Below, one piece after another: positions 7,784-17,083 of a DNA stretch of 64,000 nucleotides. The DNA comes from an uncultured Flavobacteriaceae bacterium (lineage in GTDB: Bacteria > Bacteroidota > Bacteroidia > Flavobacteriales > Flavobacteriaceae). A model generated the notes under the pieces. It worked only from the letters and a program-made list of their open reading frames with translations, was not told the DNA's origin and ran no database searches. Every line of letters begins with the position of its first letter. The stretch's first letter is position 1. Location: the NCBI GenBank assembly GCA_947500575.1, contig CANMSI010000004.1:62001-126000 (forward strand), written 5' to 3'. The translations under genes were made by a program, and so were the position numbers.

Positions 7784-8962
7784 ATGAATAAAGTAGTTAT
7801 TGTTTCTGCAGTACGTACCCCAATTGGTAGTTTTATGGGAGCCTTATCCAGTATTCCTGCCCCTAAGTTAGGCGCTATTGCTATTAAAGGAGCATTGGAG
7901 AAAATAGGACTCGCTCCTGAAGCTGTTGAAGAAGTTTTGATGGGTAATGTAGTACAGGCTGGGACAGGACAAGCACCTGCAAGACAGGCAGCTATTTATG
8001 CAGGAATTCCAAATACGGTACCATGTACCACTATCAATAAAGTATGTGCTTCAGGAATGAAAGCAGTAATGCAAGGAGCACAGTCTATTGCGTTAGGAGA
8101 TACACACATTGTAGTTGCTGGTGGGATGGAAAATATGAGTCTTATTCCGCATTATGTGCATATGAGAAATGGTGTTAAATTTGGACCAACCAGCTTAGTG
8201 GATGGTATGCAAAAAGACGGTTTGGTAGATGCCTATGACCAAAATGCGATGGGTGTTTGTGCAGATGCATGTGCTATTGAACATGAATTTAGCAGAGAGG
8301 ATCAAGATAATTTTGCGATTCAATCTTATAATAGATCTGCAGCCGCATGGAAGTCTGGAAAATTTGCCAACGAAATTGTAGGGGTAGAAGTTCCTCAAAG
8401 AAGAGGAGAACCTATATTGGTAATGGAAGATGAGGAGTTTAAGAACGTAAAAATGGAAAAAATTCCTGCCTTACGTCCTGCCTTTTCCAAAGATGGTACC
8501 GTTACAGCAGCTAATGCTTCTACTATAAATGATGGTGCAGCTGCCTTAGTCCTTATGAGCGAGGACAAAGCCAAAGAATTGAACTTGCAACCCTTAGCAA
8601 CTATAAAAAGTTATGCTGATGCAGCGCAGGAACCCGAATGGTTTACTACAGCTCCTGCCAAAGCCCTACCTAAAGCCTTAAACAGGGCTGGAATTGGTAT
8701 TGAAGATGTAGATTATTTTGAGTTTAACGAGGCTTTTGCGGTAGTTGGTCTCGCAAATATGAAACTACTTGGATTAGAAGATGAAACTGTGAATGTGAAT
8801 GGAGGTGCTGTTTCTTTAGGACATCCTTTGGGTTGTTCTGGCGCACGAATTATGGTTACATTACTAAGTGTATTGGAACAGAATAATGGTAAAATAGGTG
8901 CTGCAGCGATTTGCAATGGCGGCGGTGGTGCATCTGCTGTTGTTTTAGAACGTAACGAATAA
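7784..8962 (+). CDS. Acetyl-CoA C-acetyltransferase (thiolase)
   Basis: This 392-residue enzyme should condense two acetyl-CoA to acetoacetyl-CoA or run the reverse thiolytic step. The acyl-accepting cysteine is Cys88 (NKVCASGMKAV). The catalytic histidine and second cysteine are His347 (GHPLGCSGAR) and Cys377 (CNGGGGAS), and NEAFA is present at about residue 316. Length is normal for biosynthetic thiolases, and the sequence keeps all active-site residues. A NlpC/P60 gene follows after 22 bases and may be co-transcribed. Whether it serves fatty-acid breakdown, ketone or isoprenoid metabolism cannot be decided from the context. Confidence 0.93.
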   Translation: MNKVVIVSAVRTPIGSFMGALSSIPAPKLGAIAIKGALEKIGLAPEAVEEVLMGNVVQAGTGQAPARQAAIYAGIPNTVPCTTINKVCASGMKAVMQGAQSIALGDTHIVVAGGMENMSLIPHYVHMRNGVKFGPTSLVDGMQKDGLVDAYDQNAMGVCADACAIEHEFSREDQDNFAIQSYNRSAAAWKSGKFANEIVGVEVPQRRGEPILVMEDEEFKNVKMEKIPALRPAFSKDGTVTAANASTINDGAAALVLMSEDKAKELNLQPLATIKSYADAAQEPEWFTTAPAKALPKALNRAGIGIEDVDYFEFNEAFAVVGLANMKLLGLEDETVNVNGGAVSLGHPLGCSGARIMVTLLSVLEQNNGKIGAAAICNGGGGASAVVLERNE

Positions 8963-8984
8963 AAAAGTAGCGCTCAAAATTTCT

Positions 8985-9737
8985 ATGCAATACGGAATTT
9001 GCCCCCTTAGTATCGTGCCCCTTAGAGTTGGTCCGGATCATACCAGTGAAATGACTACGCAACTTTTATATGGAGATCTCTTTAAAGTATTGGAAAGACG
9101 AAAAAAGTGGAGCAAAATTAGAATAGCATTTGATGCTAGCGAGGGATGGATCAACAATCATCAATACCAATTGATTGAAGAGGAAAATTACCATAAAGCT
9201 CAAGAATCCAAACAATGCTCATTTATTACCGATTTGGTAGCTTTTGTAAGTCCTACAGAGGAAGTACTTATTCCAATTACCCTAGGCGCTTGTTTAGATC
9301 ATTTAAATTTATTGGGACATCAATTTGAAGGAGAATCTAATCATCATACTGGTAAATCCAATTTCATAAATACCGCCTTACTTTATTTAAATACGCCTTA
9401 TTTATGGGGTGGAAAAACTCCTTTTGGTATTGATGCAGGGGGGCTTACGCAAATGGTCTATAAAATAAATGGACATACACTTTCTAGAACTCCATCGCAA
9501 CAGGCTACTCAGGGAGAAGCTCTCAGTTTCATAGAAGAAAGTGAAGCTGGCGACCTTGCTTTTTTTGATAATAATGAAGGCATTATAGACCATGTGGGCA
9601 TAATAATGAAAGATAACTATATTATTCATGCTTACGGCTCGGTACGCATAGATCGTTTAGATCATACTGGTATTTTCAATACAGAGTTGAATAACTACAC
9701 CCATAAATTGAGGGTTATAAAAAAGATAACCTCATAA
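8985..9737 (+). CDS. NlpC/P60 family protein lacking the catalytic cysteine
   Basis: This 250-residue protein has an N-terminal SH3-like region (~1-75, with MTTQLLYGDLFKVLER and WSKIRI) and a C-terminal NlpC/P60 fold (~125-248). NlpC/P60 enzymes cut peptide cross-links in cell-wall murein through a Cys-His-polar triad. Here the motif normally read as D-C-S-G is D-A-G-G (Asp150-Ala151, codons GAT GCA GGG GGG at 9432-9443), so the nucleophile is missing. The histidine box (IDHVGIIM, His203) and HAYG (His215) remain. No signal peptide is visible. It may be a pseudoenzyme that still binds wall peptides; a compensated indel in the six-G run or an assembly error is the alternative. Confidence 0.85.
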   Translation: MQYGICPLSIVPLRVGPDHTSEMTTQLLYGDLFKVLERRKKWSKIRIAFDASEGWINNHQYQLIEEENYHKAQESKQCSFITDLVAFVSPTEEVLIPITLGACLDHLNLLGHQFEGESNHHTGKSNFINTALLYLNTPYLWGGKTPFGIDAGGLTQMVYKINGHTLSRTPSQQATQGEALSFIEESEAGDLAFFDNNEGIIDHVGIIMKDNYIIHAYGSVRIDRLDHTGIFNTELNNYTHKLRVIKKITS

Positions 9738-9767
9738 AAAAACCCTTCGAATTCGAAGGGTTTTTTT
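9736..9767. terminator. Bidirectional terminator between the NlpC/P60 and TPR genes
   Basis: AACCCTTCGAATTCGAAGGGTT (9741-9762) is a perfect palindrome, preceded by A-run and followed by T-run, so it can end transcription from both sides. It lies between the stops of two convergent genes (9737 and 9789). Confidence 0.85.
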
Positions 9768-9788
9768 ATTTGTTTTTATTAGAAAATA

Positions 9789-11048
9789 CTATTCTCCCAA
9801 TAATTTTTTAATTCTAAGAAATTCCGTCTCATTACCCAAAGCTCCATAAATATTCTTTAATTGACTTAAGATTCCTTGATTGTCAGGATTTTGCTTTAAA
9901 GCCTCTTCTAGAATTACAGCACCTTCCTGGAAAAGATCATCCTTCTTTTGTTTTAAGGTATCGTACTTAGCAATATCGGATCTGGAACTACCTAGCTCAT
10001 TCATTTCATCAATTAACGCATTTCCTTCATTTACATAGGTAGTAGATAAATTCAACTGTGCATTTACATAACCAGGGTTAATTTCTAATGCTCGCTTGTA
10101 GGCTTTTCTCGCCTCTTCTATATTCCCTTGCTCCATATTTACAACACCTATATTGTAGAACAAATCTGGATTATCAGGAGCAATTTCTGTTGCTTCTGCC
10201 ATAAGGGTTTTGAATTTATCTTTGTCACCTAATTTAAAATATAGATTCGCTTCACTTAAAATTAAATTTACATCCGAAGGATTGTCTTTTCTTGCATCCG
10301 CATATGCCGCGATAGCCTTTTCGTCCTGACCTAATTGCGTATAGATAAGTGCCATGTTTTTAACAATTTCCGCTTTCTTAGAAGCTGACTTCACTTCTTT
10401 TGGATCTTTGTAGGCACCCGACTTTACCATAAGGTCTCGTTGCGCCTTACCCATTTCTTCTACTTCACCAGTTGCGTTATTCACGGCTGTATACTTTACT
10501 TCACTACCATCATAACCAATCTCTTTTAAAGTAGTATAATACTCCAAAGCTTTCTCATAGTTCCCTCCGGTTACCGCACTACTAGCTGCAAAGTATAAAT
10601 AGTTGGTATCTTTTGGACTAAGGGTATAACTCAGATACAACTTTTCTGCGGCTTCATCATACTTTTTATTGTTATTGTCATCTACAGCGGCATTTACCAA
10701 ATCCGCGGTCATTGCAGATAGCCTAGATTTAGCATCCGAAGAATATTTTTTCTTTCCGCTTTCTTCTAATTCGATTACTTTGTTATAAGCGCCTATCGCT
10801 TCAGAAAATGCTGATGATTCTCCTTTAGATGCAAGATCTGAATACACCTTCCCTTTGATAAAATAGTACTGTGCTTGCGTTTTAGCATCTGCACCTTCAA
10901 TGAGGGAAGAAGCTCCTTCCAGGGCAGTTTTGGCAGCAGGAGCATCGCCACTTTTTAGCGCTTTTTCAGCCGCTTTCATCTCTGTTTTCTGAGAAAATCC
11001 TGCTATGGAAAATGCCATAGCTACAAACATTAAAATTCTAGTTTTCAT
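9789..11048 (-). CDS. Secreted tetratricopeptide-repeat protein
   Basis: I place the start at 11048, giving 419 residues, because it begins with a clean signal peptide (MKTRILMFVAMAFSIAGFSQ). An upstream ATG at 11069 is possible. The mature protein is built of TPR-like helical hairpins over nearly its whole length. The best is GNIEEARKAYKRALEINPGY, with others at KALEYYTTLKEIGY and EKAIAAYADARKDNPSD. TPR arrays mediate protein contacts, probably in the periplasm here, but no partner can be named. The gene starts 25 bases downstream of gyrA on the same strand and probably shares its transcript. Confidence 0.85.
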   Translation of the reverse strand: MKTRILMFVAMAFSIAGFSQKTEMKAAEKALKSGDAPAAKTALEGASSLIEGADAKTQAQYYFIKGKVYSDLASKGESSAFSEAIGAYNKVIELEESGKKKYSSDAKSRLSAMTADLVNAAVDDNNNKKYDEAAEKLYLSYTLSPKDTNYLYFAASSAVTGGNYEKALEYYTTLKEIGYDGSEVKYTAVNNATGEVEEMGKAQRDLMVKSGAYKDPKEVKSASKKAEIVKNMALIYTQLGQDEKAIAAYADARKDNPSDVNLILSEANLYFKLGDKDKFKTLMAEATEIAPDNPDLFYNIGVVNMEQGNIEEARKAYKRALEINPGYVNAQLNLSTTYVNEGNALIDEMNELGSSRSDIAKYDTLKQKKDDLFQEGAVILEEALKQNPDNQGILSQLKNIYGALGNETEFLRIKKLLGE

Positions 11049-11073
11049 TGTATTAAAATTAGTGTTCATCAAT

Positions 11074-13626
11074 TTATTCTTTTGTTTCCGTGGTATCATT
11101 ATCAAGAGCCGTGCCACCTTCTTTAGTATCCTCTACATCAGATGCTTGCACTTCAATATCTAAAATGTCAGTTTCCTCAACAGCTTCATCGTCTTTCATT
11201 ACTTTAGCAACTGCTGCAATAGAATCGTTTCCTTTGATATTGATAAGCTTCACTCCTTGTGTTGCTCTTCCCATTACCCTCAAGTCTTCTACACTCATAC
11301 GTATCGCAATTCCAGACTTATTAATGATCATTAAGTCATCCGCATCAGATACTGTCTTTATAGATACGAGTCCGCCGGTCTTTTCGGTTATCGAGATGGT
11401 CTTAACCCCTTTTCCACCACGGTTTGTGATTCTATAATCATCAATACTGGAACGTTTTCCATAGCCATTTTCTGAAACTACTAAGATTTCATCGTCAAAA
11501 TTATGAACAGAAACCATTCCAACTACCTCATCATCCTCACTTGCTAAACGAATTCCTCTTACTCCCGCAGCATTTCTTCCCATGGGGCGAGTTTTGCTTT
11601 CTTCAAAGCGAATGGCTTTTCCAGATTTAAGTCCTAAAAATATCTGACTTGTTCCCGTTGTTAATTTTGCTTCTAAAAGTTCATCACCATCTTTAATGGT
11701 AATCGCATTAATTCCATTTTGACGAGGTCTAGAATATTGTTCCAAAGAGGTCTTCTTAACCGTACCCTGTTTGGTAGCCATAATTACATAATGGCTATTC
11801 ACATACTCCTCATCTTTTAAATCTCTGGTACAAATAAATGCTTTCACCTTATCGTCTTGTTCTATATTAATAAGGTTCTGAATAGCTCTTCCCTTGGATG
11901 ATTTACTTCCTTCAGGAATCTCGTACACACGCATCCAGAAACATTTTCCTTTTTGCGTAAAGAACAACATATACTGGTGATTGGTACCCACAAAAAGATG
12001 TTCTAAGAAATCTTCATTTCTTGTAGAAGATGCTTTTTGCCCTACGCCTCCTCTATTCTGTGTCTTGTATTCTGTAAGCGGTGTTCTTTTAATGTACCCA
12101 GCATGTGAAATTGTGATCACTACCTGTTCATCAGGTATCATATCCTCAATACTTAAATCTCCACCGGCAAAATTAATTTCCGACCTTCTTTCATCGCCAT
12201 ACTTATCTTTGATATGTACAAGCTCATCTTTGATGATTTGCATACGACGCTCTTTTCTTTCAAGAATGTCTTTTAAGTCAGCGATGGTTTTAATAATCTC
12301 ATCGTACTCAGCTCTTAATTTGTCCTGTTCCAGACCCGTAAGCTGTCTCAATCTCATTTCAACGATCGCCTTGGACTGTATTTCAGTCAACTTAAAGCGT
12401 TCCATTAAATTTTCTCTAGCTTCATCTGCATTGGAAGAAGCACGGATAATAGCAATTACTTCATCTATATTATCGGAAGCAATAATAAGACCTTCAAGAA
12501 TGTGCGCTCTATCTTCTGCCTTTTTGAGTTCAAATTTTGTACGCCTTACCACTACTTCATGGCGGTGCTCAACGAAATGATGAATCATATCTTTTACATT
12601 GAGCATTTGAGGGCGTCCTTTTACCAAGGCTATATTATTAACACTGAAAGAAGACTGCAATGCCGTGTATTTAAACAGCATGTTTAATACAATGTTTGGA
12701 ATAGCATCGCGCTTTAAAATATAGACAATACGCATTCCTTTACGGTCTGACTCATCTCTTAAAGTTGATATTCCTTCTATCTTCTTATCATTGATCAAAT
12801 CTGCCGTTTTCTTGATCATGTCTGCCTTATTGACCTGATACGGAATTTCTGTCACAATAATACATTCCCTTCCCTTCACTTCTTCGATAGTAGCTTTTCC
12901 ACGCATTACCACACGTCCTCTGCCTGTATGAAAAGCCTCTTTTACACCATCATATCCATAAATGATCCCTCCAGTAGGAAAATCTGGAGCCTTGATATGC
13001 GTAATTAACTCATCAATTTCAATATCGTTATTGTCAATATAGGCGATGGTTCCATCTACTACTTCAGACAAATTATGAGGTGGCATATTTGTAGCCATTC
13101 CCACAGCAATACCCGAAGCACCATTAATCAATAGATTCGGAATTCTTGTAGGTAGTACGGTAGGTTCTTCTAAGGAATCATCAAAATTCAATTGATGATC
13201 TACAGTATCTTTATCAATATCTGCCAGCATATCATCCGCTATCTTCCGCATTCTAGCCTCTGTATATCGCATTGCTGCAGGGCTATCTCCATCTACTGAA
13301 CCAAAGTTACCTTGTCCATCTACCAACATATATCGCAAGCTCCATTCTTGCGCCATACGTACCATAGAGTCATATACAGAAGTATCTCCATGAGGGTGAT
13401 ACTTACCTAATACCTCTCCAACAATACGAGCTGATTTCTTGTGGGCACTCCCAGATCTAACACCCAGTTCGTGCATCCCGTAGAGTACTCTTCGGTGAAC
13501 TGGTTTTAAGCCATCTCTAACATCTGGTAAGGCACGTGACACAATGACTGACATTGAATAATCAATGTAAGCAGATTTCATCTCATCTTCAATGTTAATA
13601 GGAATCAATTTTTCTCCTTCTGCCAT
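11074..13626 (-). CDS. gyrA: DNA gyrase subunit A
   Basis: This 850-residue protein is the breakage-rejoining subunit of gyrase, which adds negative supercoils to DNA together with GyrB. The active-site tyrosine is Tyr121 ([10 protein letters not shown]). The quinolone-determining stretch reads [12 protein letters not shown], with Thr82 where E. coli has Ser83, and Asp86. The C-terminal half shows the GyrA beta-pinwheel repeats, including the GyrA box QNRGGVGQK. An acidic tail ends the protein. The TPR gene follows 25 bases downstream. Length is normal and no truncation is seen. Confidence 0.97.
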   Translation of the reverse strand: MAEGEKLIPINIEDEMKSAYIDYSMSVIVSRALPDVRDGLKPVHRRVLYGMHELGVRSGSAHKKSARIVGEVLGKYHPHGDTSVYDSMVRMAQEWSLRYMLVDGQGNFGSVDGDSPAAMRYTEARMRKIADDMLADIDKDTVDHQLNFDDSLEEPTVLPTRIPNLLINGASGIAVGMATNMPPHNLSEVVDGTIAYIDNNDIEIDELITHIKAPDFPTGGIIYGYDGVKEAFHTGRGRVVMRGKATIEEVKGRECIIVTEIPYQVNKADMIKKTADLINDKKIEGISTLRDESDRKGMRIVYILKRDAIPNIVLNMLFKYTALQSSFSVNNIALVKGRPQMLNVKDMIHHFVEHRHEVVVRRTKFELKKAEDRAHILEGLIIASDNIDEVIAIIRASSNADEARENLMERFKLTEIQSKAIVEMRLRQLTGLEQDKLRAEYDEIIKTIADLKDILERKERRMQIIKDELVHIKDKYGDERRSEINFAGGDLSIEDMIPDEQVVITISHAGYIKRTPLTEYKTQNRGGVGQKASSTRNEDFLEHLFVGTNHQYMLFFTQKGKCFWMRVYEIPEGSKSSKGRAIQNLINIEQDDKVKAFICTRDLKDEEYVNSHYVIMATKQGTVKKTSLEQYSRPRQNGINAITIKDGDELLEAKLTTGTSQIFLGLKSGKAIRFEESKTRPMGRNAAGVRGIRLASEDDEVVGMVSVHNFDDEILVVSENGYGKRSSIDDYRITNRGGKGVKTISITEKTGGLVSIKTVSDADDLMIINKSGIAIRMSVEDLRVMGRATQGVKLINIKGNDSIAAVAKVMKDDEAVEETDILDIEVQASDVEDTKEGGTALDNDTTETKE

Positions 13627-13884
13627 TTTAGAATCTTAGTTATTTATAGGGTTAATAAAACATGCCAATATACATAAAATCATAGCTTTCAAGGCACATA
13701 AAAAGGAGTTTATTAAACAATTTATTAACACTTTTTAAGGGGTGTTTCGTTGATAATTCAAGTGTTAATTTTTTTGAAATTCACTCTTTTTTTCGTCATT
13801 ATCTACATCTTTGTCGAATATAGGTACGGTATTTGTCATAGATACAGATAGATTTAGTATTTTTAATGCGGAAAGGATTCAAAT

Positions 13885-16437
13885 ATGGACGATAATTTTT
13901 CACCAAGAGTAAAAGACGTAATTGCATACAGCAAAGAAGAGGCTTTAAGGTTAGGTCATGATTTCATAGGAACCGAACATTTAATGCTCGGATTACTTCG
14001 TGATGGCAACGGAAAAGCAATCAGCATTCTGGATGCATTAGATGTAGATTTAGATCACTTAAGAAGAAAAGTGGAAATTCTGAGTCCGGCCAACCCAAGT
14101 TCTGGAACTGCGGGTCAAAAAGACAAGAAGAATTTACATTTAACTCGCCAAGCGGAAAGAGCGTTAAAAACTACTTTTTTGGAAGCAAAACTTTTTCAAA
14201 GTTCTTCTATTAATACCGCTCACTTGCTCTTGTGCATTCTTAGAAATGAGAATGACCCTACTACCAAGTTATTACATAAATTGAAAGTAGATTATGATGG
14301 GGTAAAGGAGCAGTTCAAATCCATGATTACTAGTGATGATGATTATATAGATTCTCCTACATCCGAATCATTTCCCGGAGAGTCTGAGGATAGTAATGAA
14401 GGAAAAGAAGGAACTTTTGGTTCTACTTCTTCTCAGAAAGGAAGTAAAAAATCTAAAACTCCGGTACTGGATAATTTTGGACGCGATCTAACTCAACTTG
14501 CAGAGGAAAATAAATTAGATCCTGTAGTTGGAAGAGAAAAAGAAATAGAGCGTGTTTCTCAGATATTAAGTCGTAGAAAAAAGAACAATCCATTATTGAT
14601 TGGTGAACCTGGCGTAGGTAAAAGTGCCATTGCTGAAGGATTGGCATTACGAATTATTAATAAAAAAGTATCTCGTATTCTTTACAATAAACGAGTGGTG
14701 ACCCTAGATCTTGCTTCTTTAGTGGCGGGTACCAAATATCGTGGACAGTTCGAGGAACGAATGAAAGCGGTGATGAATGAGCTCGAAAAAAATGATGATG
14801 TCATTCTTTTCATTGATGAGATTCATACCATTGTTGGAGCAGGTGGTGCAACGGGAAGCTTAGATGCTTCTAATATGTTCAAACCAGCTTTGGCTAGAGG
14901 CGAAATTCAATGTATTGGTGCAACTACTTTGGACGAATACAGACAATATATAGAAAAAGATGGAGCCCTTGAGCGTCGTTTTCAAAAAGTAATTGTGGAA
15001 CCCACCACCGTGGAAGAAACTATAGAAATTCTAAAAAACATTAAGGGTAAGTACGAAGATCATCACAATGTAAATTATACAGACGAAGCGATTGTTGCCT
15101 GTGTAAAACTTACGAACAGATACATGACTGATCGGTTTTTACCAGACAAAGCGATAGACGCATTGGATGAAGCTGGCTCTAGAGTTCATATTGTGAACAT
15201 GGATGTGCCTAAACAAATTCTAGAATTAGAGAAACAATTAGAAGATGTACGCGAGTTAAAGAATAGTGTTGTTAAAAAACAACGCTATGAAGAAGCTGCG
15301 AAACTGAGAGATGACGAAAAACGTCTTGAAAAAGAATTGGCGACGGCTCAGGAAAAATGGGAAGAAGAAAGCAAATTACACAGAGAAATGGTATCGGAAG
15401 ATAACGTAGCCGATGTAGTTTCTATGATGAGTGGTATCCCAGTAAATAAAATTGCACAAACCGAAAGTAATAAGTTAGCAGAATTGCCTGCACTCATAAA
15501 AGGTAATGTAATAGGCCAAGACGATGCCGTAGCGAAAGTAGCGAAGGCCATACAACGAAATAGAGCTGGACTTAAAGATCCAAATAAACCTATTGGTTCC
15601 TTTATATTCTTAGGACAAACCGGCGTTGGTAAAACTCAACTTGCCAAGGTGTTGGCGAAAGAATTGTTTGATTCAGAAGATGCACTCATTCGCATTGACA
15701 TGAGTGAATACATGGAGAAATTTGCTATTTCTCGATTGGTAGGAGCGCCTCCGGGATATGTTGGATATGAAGAGGGCGGACAACTTACTGAAAAGGTTCG
15801 CAGAAAACCTTATTCTGTAGTACTCTTAGATGAAGTTGAAAAAGCACATCCAGATGTTTTCAATATGATGCTTCAGGTACTCGATGATGGTTTTCTCACT
15901 GATAGTTTAGGAAGAAAAATAGATTTTAGAAATACCATAATTATAATGACTTCCAATATTGGAGCCCGTCAATTAAAAGATTTTGGGCAAGGTGTTGGAT
16001 TTGGAACAGCGGCAAAAAAATCGCAAGAAGATTCTCATCAGAAAAGTGTTATTGAAAATGCTCTAAAAAAGGCCTTTGCTCCAGAATTTTTGAATAGAAT
16101 TGACGATGTAATTGTCTTCAATCCACTAGAGAGAGAACATATCCATAAAATCATTGATATTGAACTAGAAAAGCTTTTTGCACGTATCAAAGACATTGGC
16201 TATAACTTGAAACTTAGTTCAAAAGCCAAGGATTATATTGCGGATAAAGGATTTGATAAGCAGTACGGTGCACGCCCTTTAAAAAGAGCTATTCAAAAAT
16301 ATATTGAAGATGCACTTGCAGAGGAAATTGTAAATTCCAAATTGGAAGAAGGTGATAGCATTTCTATGGATTTAGATACCAAAAAAGAAGAGCTTACCAT
16401 TAAAATAAAGAAGGCAGAAAAGTCCTCTAAAGCCTAA
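13885..16437 (+). CDS. clpC: ClpC-type AAA+ chaperone ATPase
   Basis: This 850-residue Hsp100 unfoldase should feed substrates to ClpP. Domain order: two Clp-N repeats (~1-150), an acidic and serine-rich linker, AAA module 1 with Walker A GEPGVGKS at 240-247 and IDEIHTIVGAG, a UVR-type middle domain (~447-482, KKQRYEEAAKLRDDEKRLEKE), AAA module 2 with Walker A GQTGVGKTQ at 577-585, and the small C-terminal domain (GARPLKRAIQKYIEDALAEE). The UVR segment separates ClpC from ClpA and ClpB. ClpC may need an adaptor in other phyla; none is encoded nearby. It diverges from gyrA across a 258-base AT-rich gap. Confidence 0.95.
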   Translation: MDDNFSPRVKDVIAYSKEEALRLGHDFIGTEHLMLGLLRDGNGKAISILDALDVDLDHLRRKVEILSPANPSSGTAGQKDKKNLHLTRQAERALKTTFLEAKLFQSSSINTAHLLLCILRNENDPTTKLLHKLKVDYDGVKEQFKSMITSDDDYIDSPTSESFPGESEDSNEGKEGTFGSTSSQKGSKKSKTPVLDNFGRDLTQLAEENKLDPVVGREKEIERVSQILSRRKKNNPLLIGEPGVGKSAIAEGLALRIINKKVSRILYNKRVVTLDLASLVAGTKYRGQFEERMKAVMNELEKNDDVILFIDEIHTIVGAGGATGSLDASNMFKPALARGEIQCIGATTLDEYRQYIEKDGALERRFQKVIVEPTTVEETIEILKNIKGKYEDHHNVNYTDEAIVACVKLTNRYMTDRFLPDKAIDALDEAGSRVHIVNMDVPKQILELEKQLEDVRELKNSVVKKQRYEEAAKLRDDEKRLEKELATAQEKWEEESKLHREMVSEDNVADVVSMMSGIPVNKIAQTESNKLAELPALIKGNVIGQDDAVAKVAKAIQRNRAGLKDPNKPIGSFIFLGQTGVGKTQLAKVLAKELFDSEDALIRIDMSEYMEKFAISRLVGAPPGYVGYEEGGQLTEKVRRKPYSVVLLDEVEKAHPDVFNMMLQVLDDGFLTDSLGRKIDFRNTIIIMTSNIGARQLKDFGQGVGFGTAAKKSQEDSHQKSVIENALKKAFAPEFLNRIDDVIVFNPLEREHIHKIIDIELEKLFARIKDIGYNLKLSSKAKDYIADKGFDKQYGARPLKRAIQKYIEDALAEEIVNSKLEEGDSISMDLDTKKEELTIKIKKAEKSSKA

Positions 16438-16460
16438 GGAAACGTAGGAATATATAACGA

Positions 16461-16494
16461 AGAGAGCCGATTAAATCGGCTCTCTTTTTTTATG
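16461..16494 (+). terminator. Terminator of clpC
   Basis: AGAGAGCCGATTAAATCGGCTCTCT forms an 11-bp stem with a short AT loop, followed by a run of seven T. It starts 24 bases after the clpC stop. Confidence 0.88.
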
Positions 16495-16637
16495 CACTTA
16501 CCTCATATAGTAGGAATTAAAATACAGTGAATCATAGAGGGTGTCGTATAAACGATATTTTCGCCCTTCATCTATTTTTTTTCTTCCTTCCTTACCATAC
16601 TGCTACTTTCGTCTTGAGACACTATAAAATACATAAA

Positions 16638-17039
16638 ATGAAAGTCGGACCGGCTAAAAAGACGATTATCGTCAGAGAATACCAATTGGATATTGGAATT
16701 ATCCAGGTATACGAAGATCACATGGTTTCTATTTTTGAAGAAGGGGCCACCCTTACCTTAGAAAGAGCATACCAAATTATTGGAATTTCTGAAATACACT
16801 TTAGAGAAAAAGACTTTGGCTTTATAAGCCTTCGCAAAAACTCCTATGCTATAGACCCAACCATCTATAGCTACCTTAGAGAGCTAACCAATCTTAAGGC
16901 ATTTGCGATCGTTTCTATAAAAGAAATAGACATGCATAACTTCAAAATTGAGAAGTTGTTTTATAAAAAGTCAATGAAATTCTTTATCGATTTCAATAAT
17001 GCTTTGGCTTGGATTAAAAGACGTGTAAAAGCGAAGTAG
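16638..17039 (+). CDS. Hypothetical 133-residue cytoplasmic protein
   Basis: I place the start at 16638 (MKVGPAKKTIIVREYQLDIG). An open frame extends upstream to 16527 but encodes an unlikely cysteine and phenylalanine-rich stretch. The protein alternates short strands and helices (GIIQVYEDHMVSIFEEG, then LKAFAIVSI, and a final FIDFNNALAWIKRR), a pattern reminiscent of the small STAS or SpoIIAA-like folds common in Bacteroidota. There is no membrane segment. I do not recognise the family and cannot give a function. It is flanked by the clpC terminator and the convergent nnr gene. Confidence 0.65.
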   Translation: MKVGPAKKTIIVREYQLDIGIIQVYEDHMVSIFEEGATLTLERAYQIIGISEIHFREKDFGFISLRKNSYAIDPTIYSYLRELTNLKAFAIVSIKEIDMHNFKIEKLFYKKSMKFFIDFNNALAWIKRRVKAK

Positions 17040-17083
17040 TTTCTAAAACCAAGATACCACCAACCACCAAAAACTAGTTACAA

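Noticed and set aside
16527-16640. Longer N terminus of the 133-residue gene
   Set aside because: The extra codons give an unlikely Phe- and His-rich stretch with no family pattern, and the ATG at 16638 begins a normal protein.
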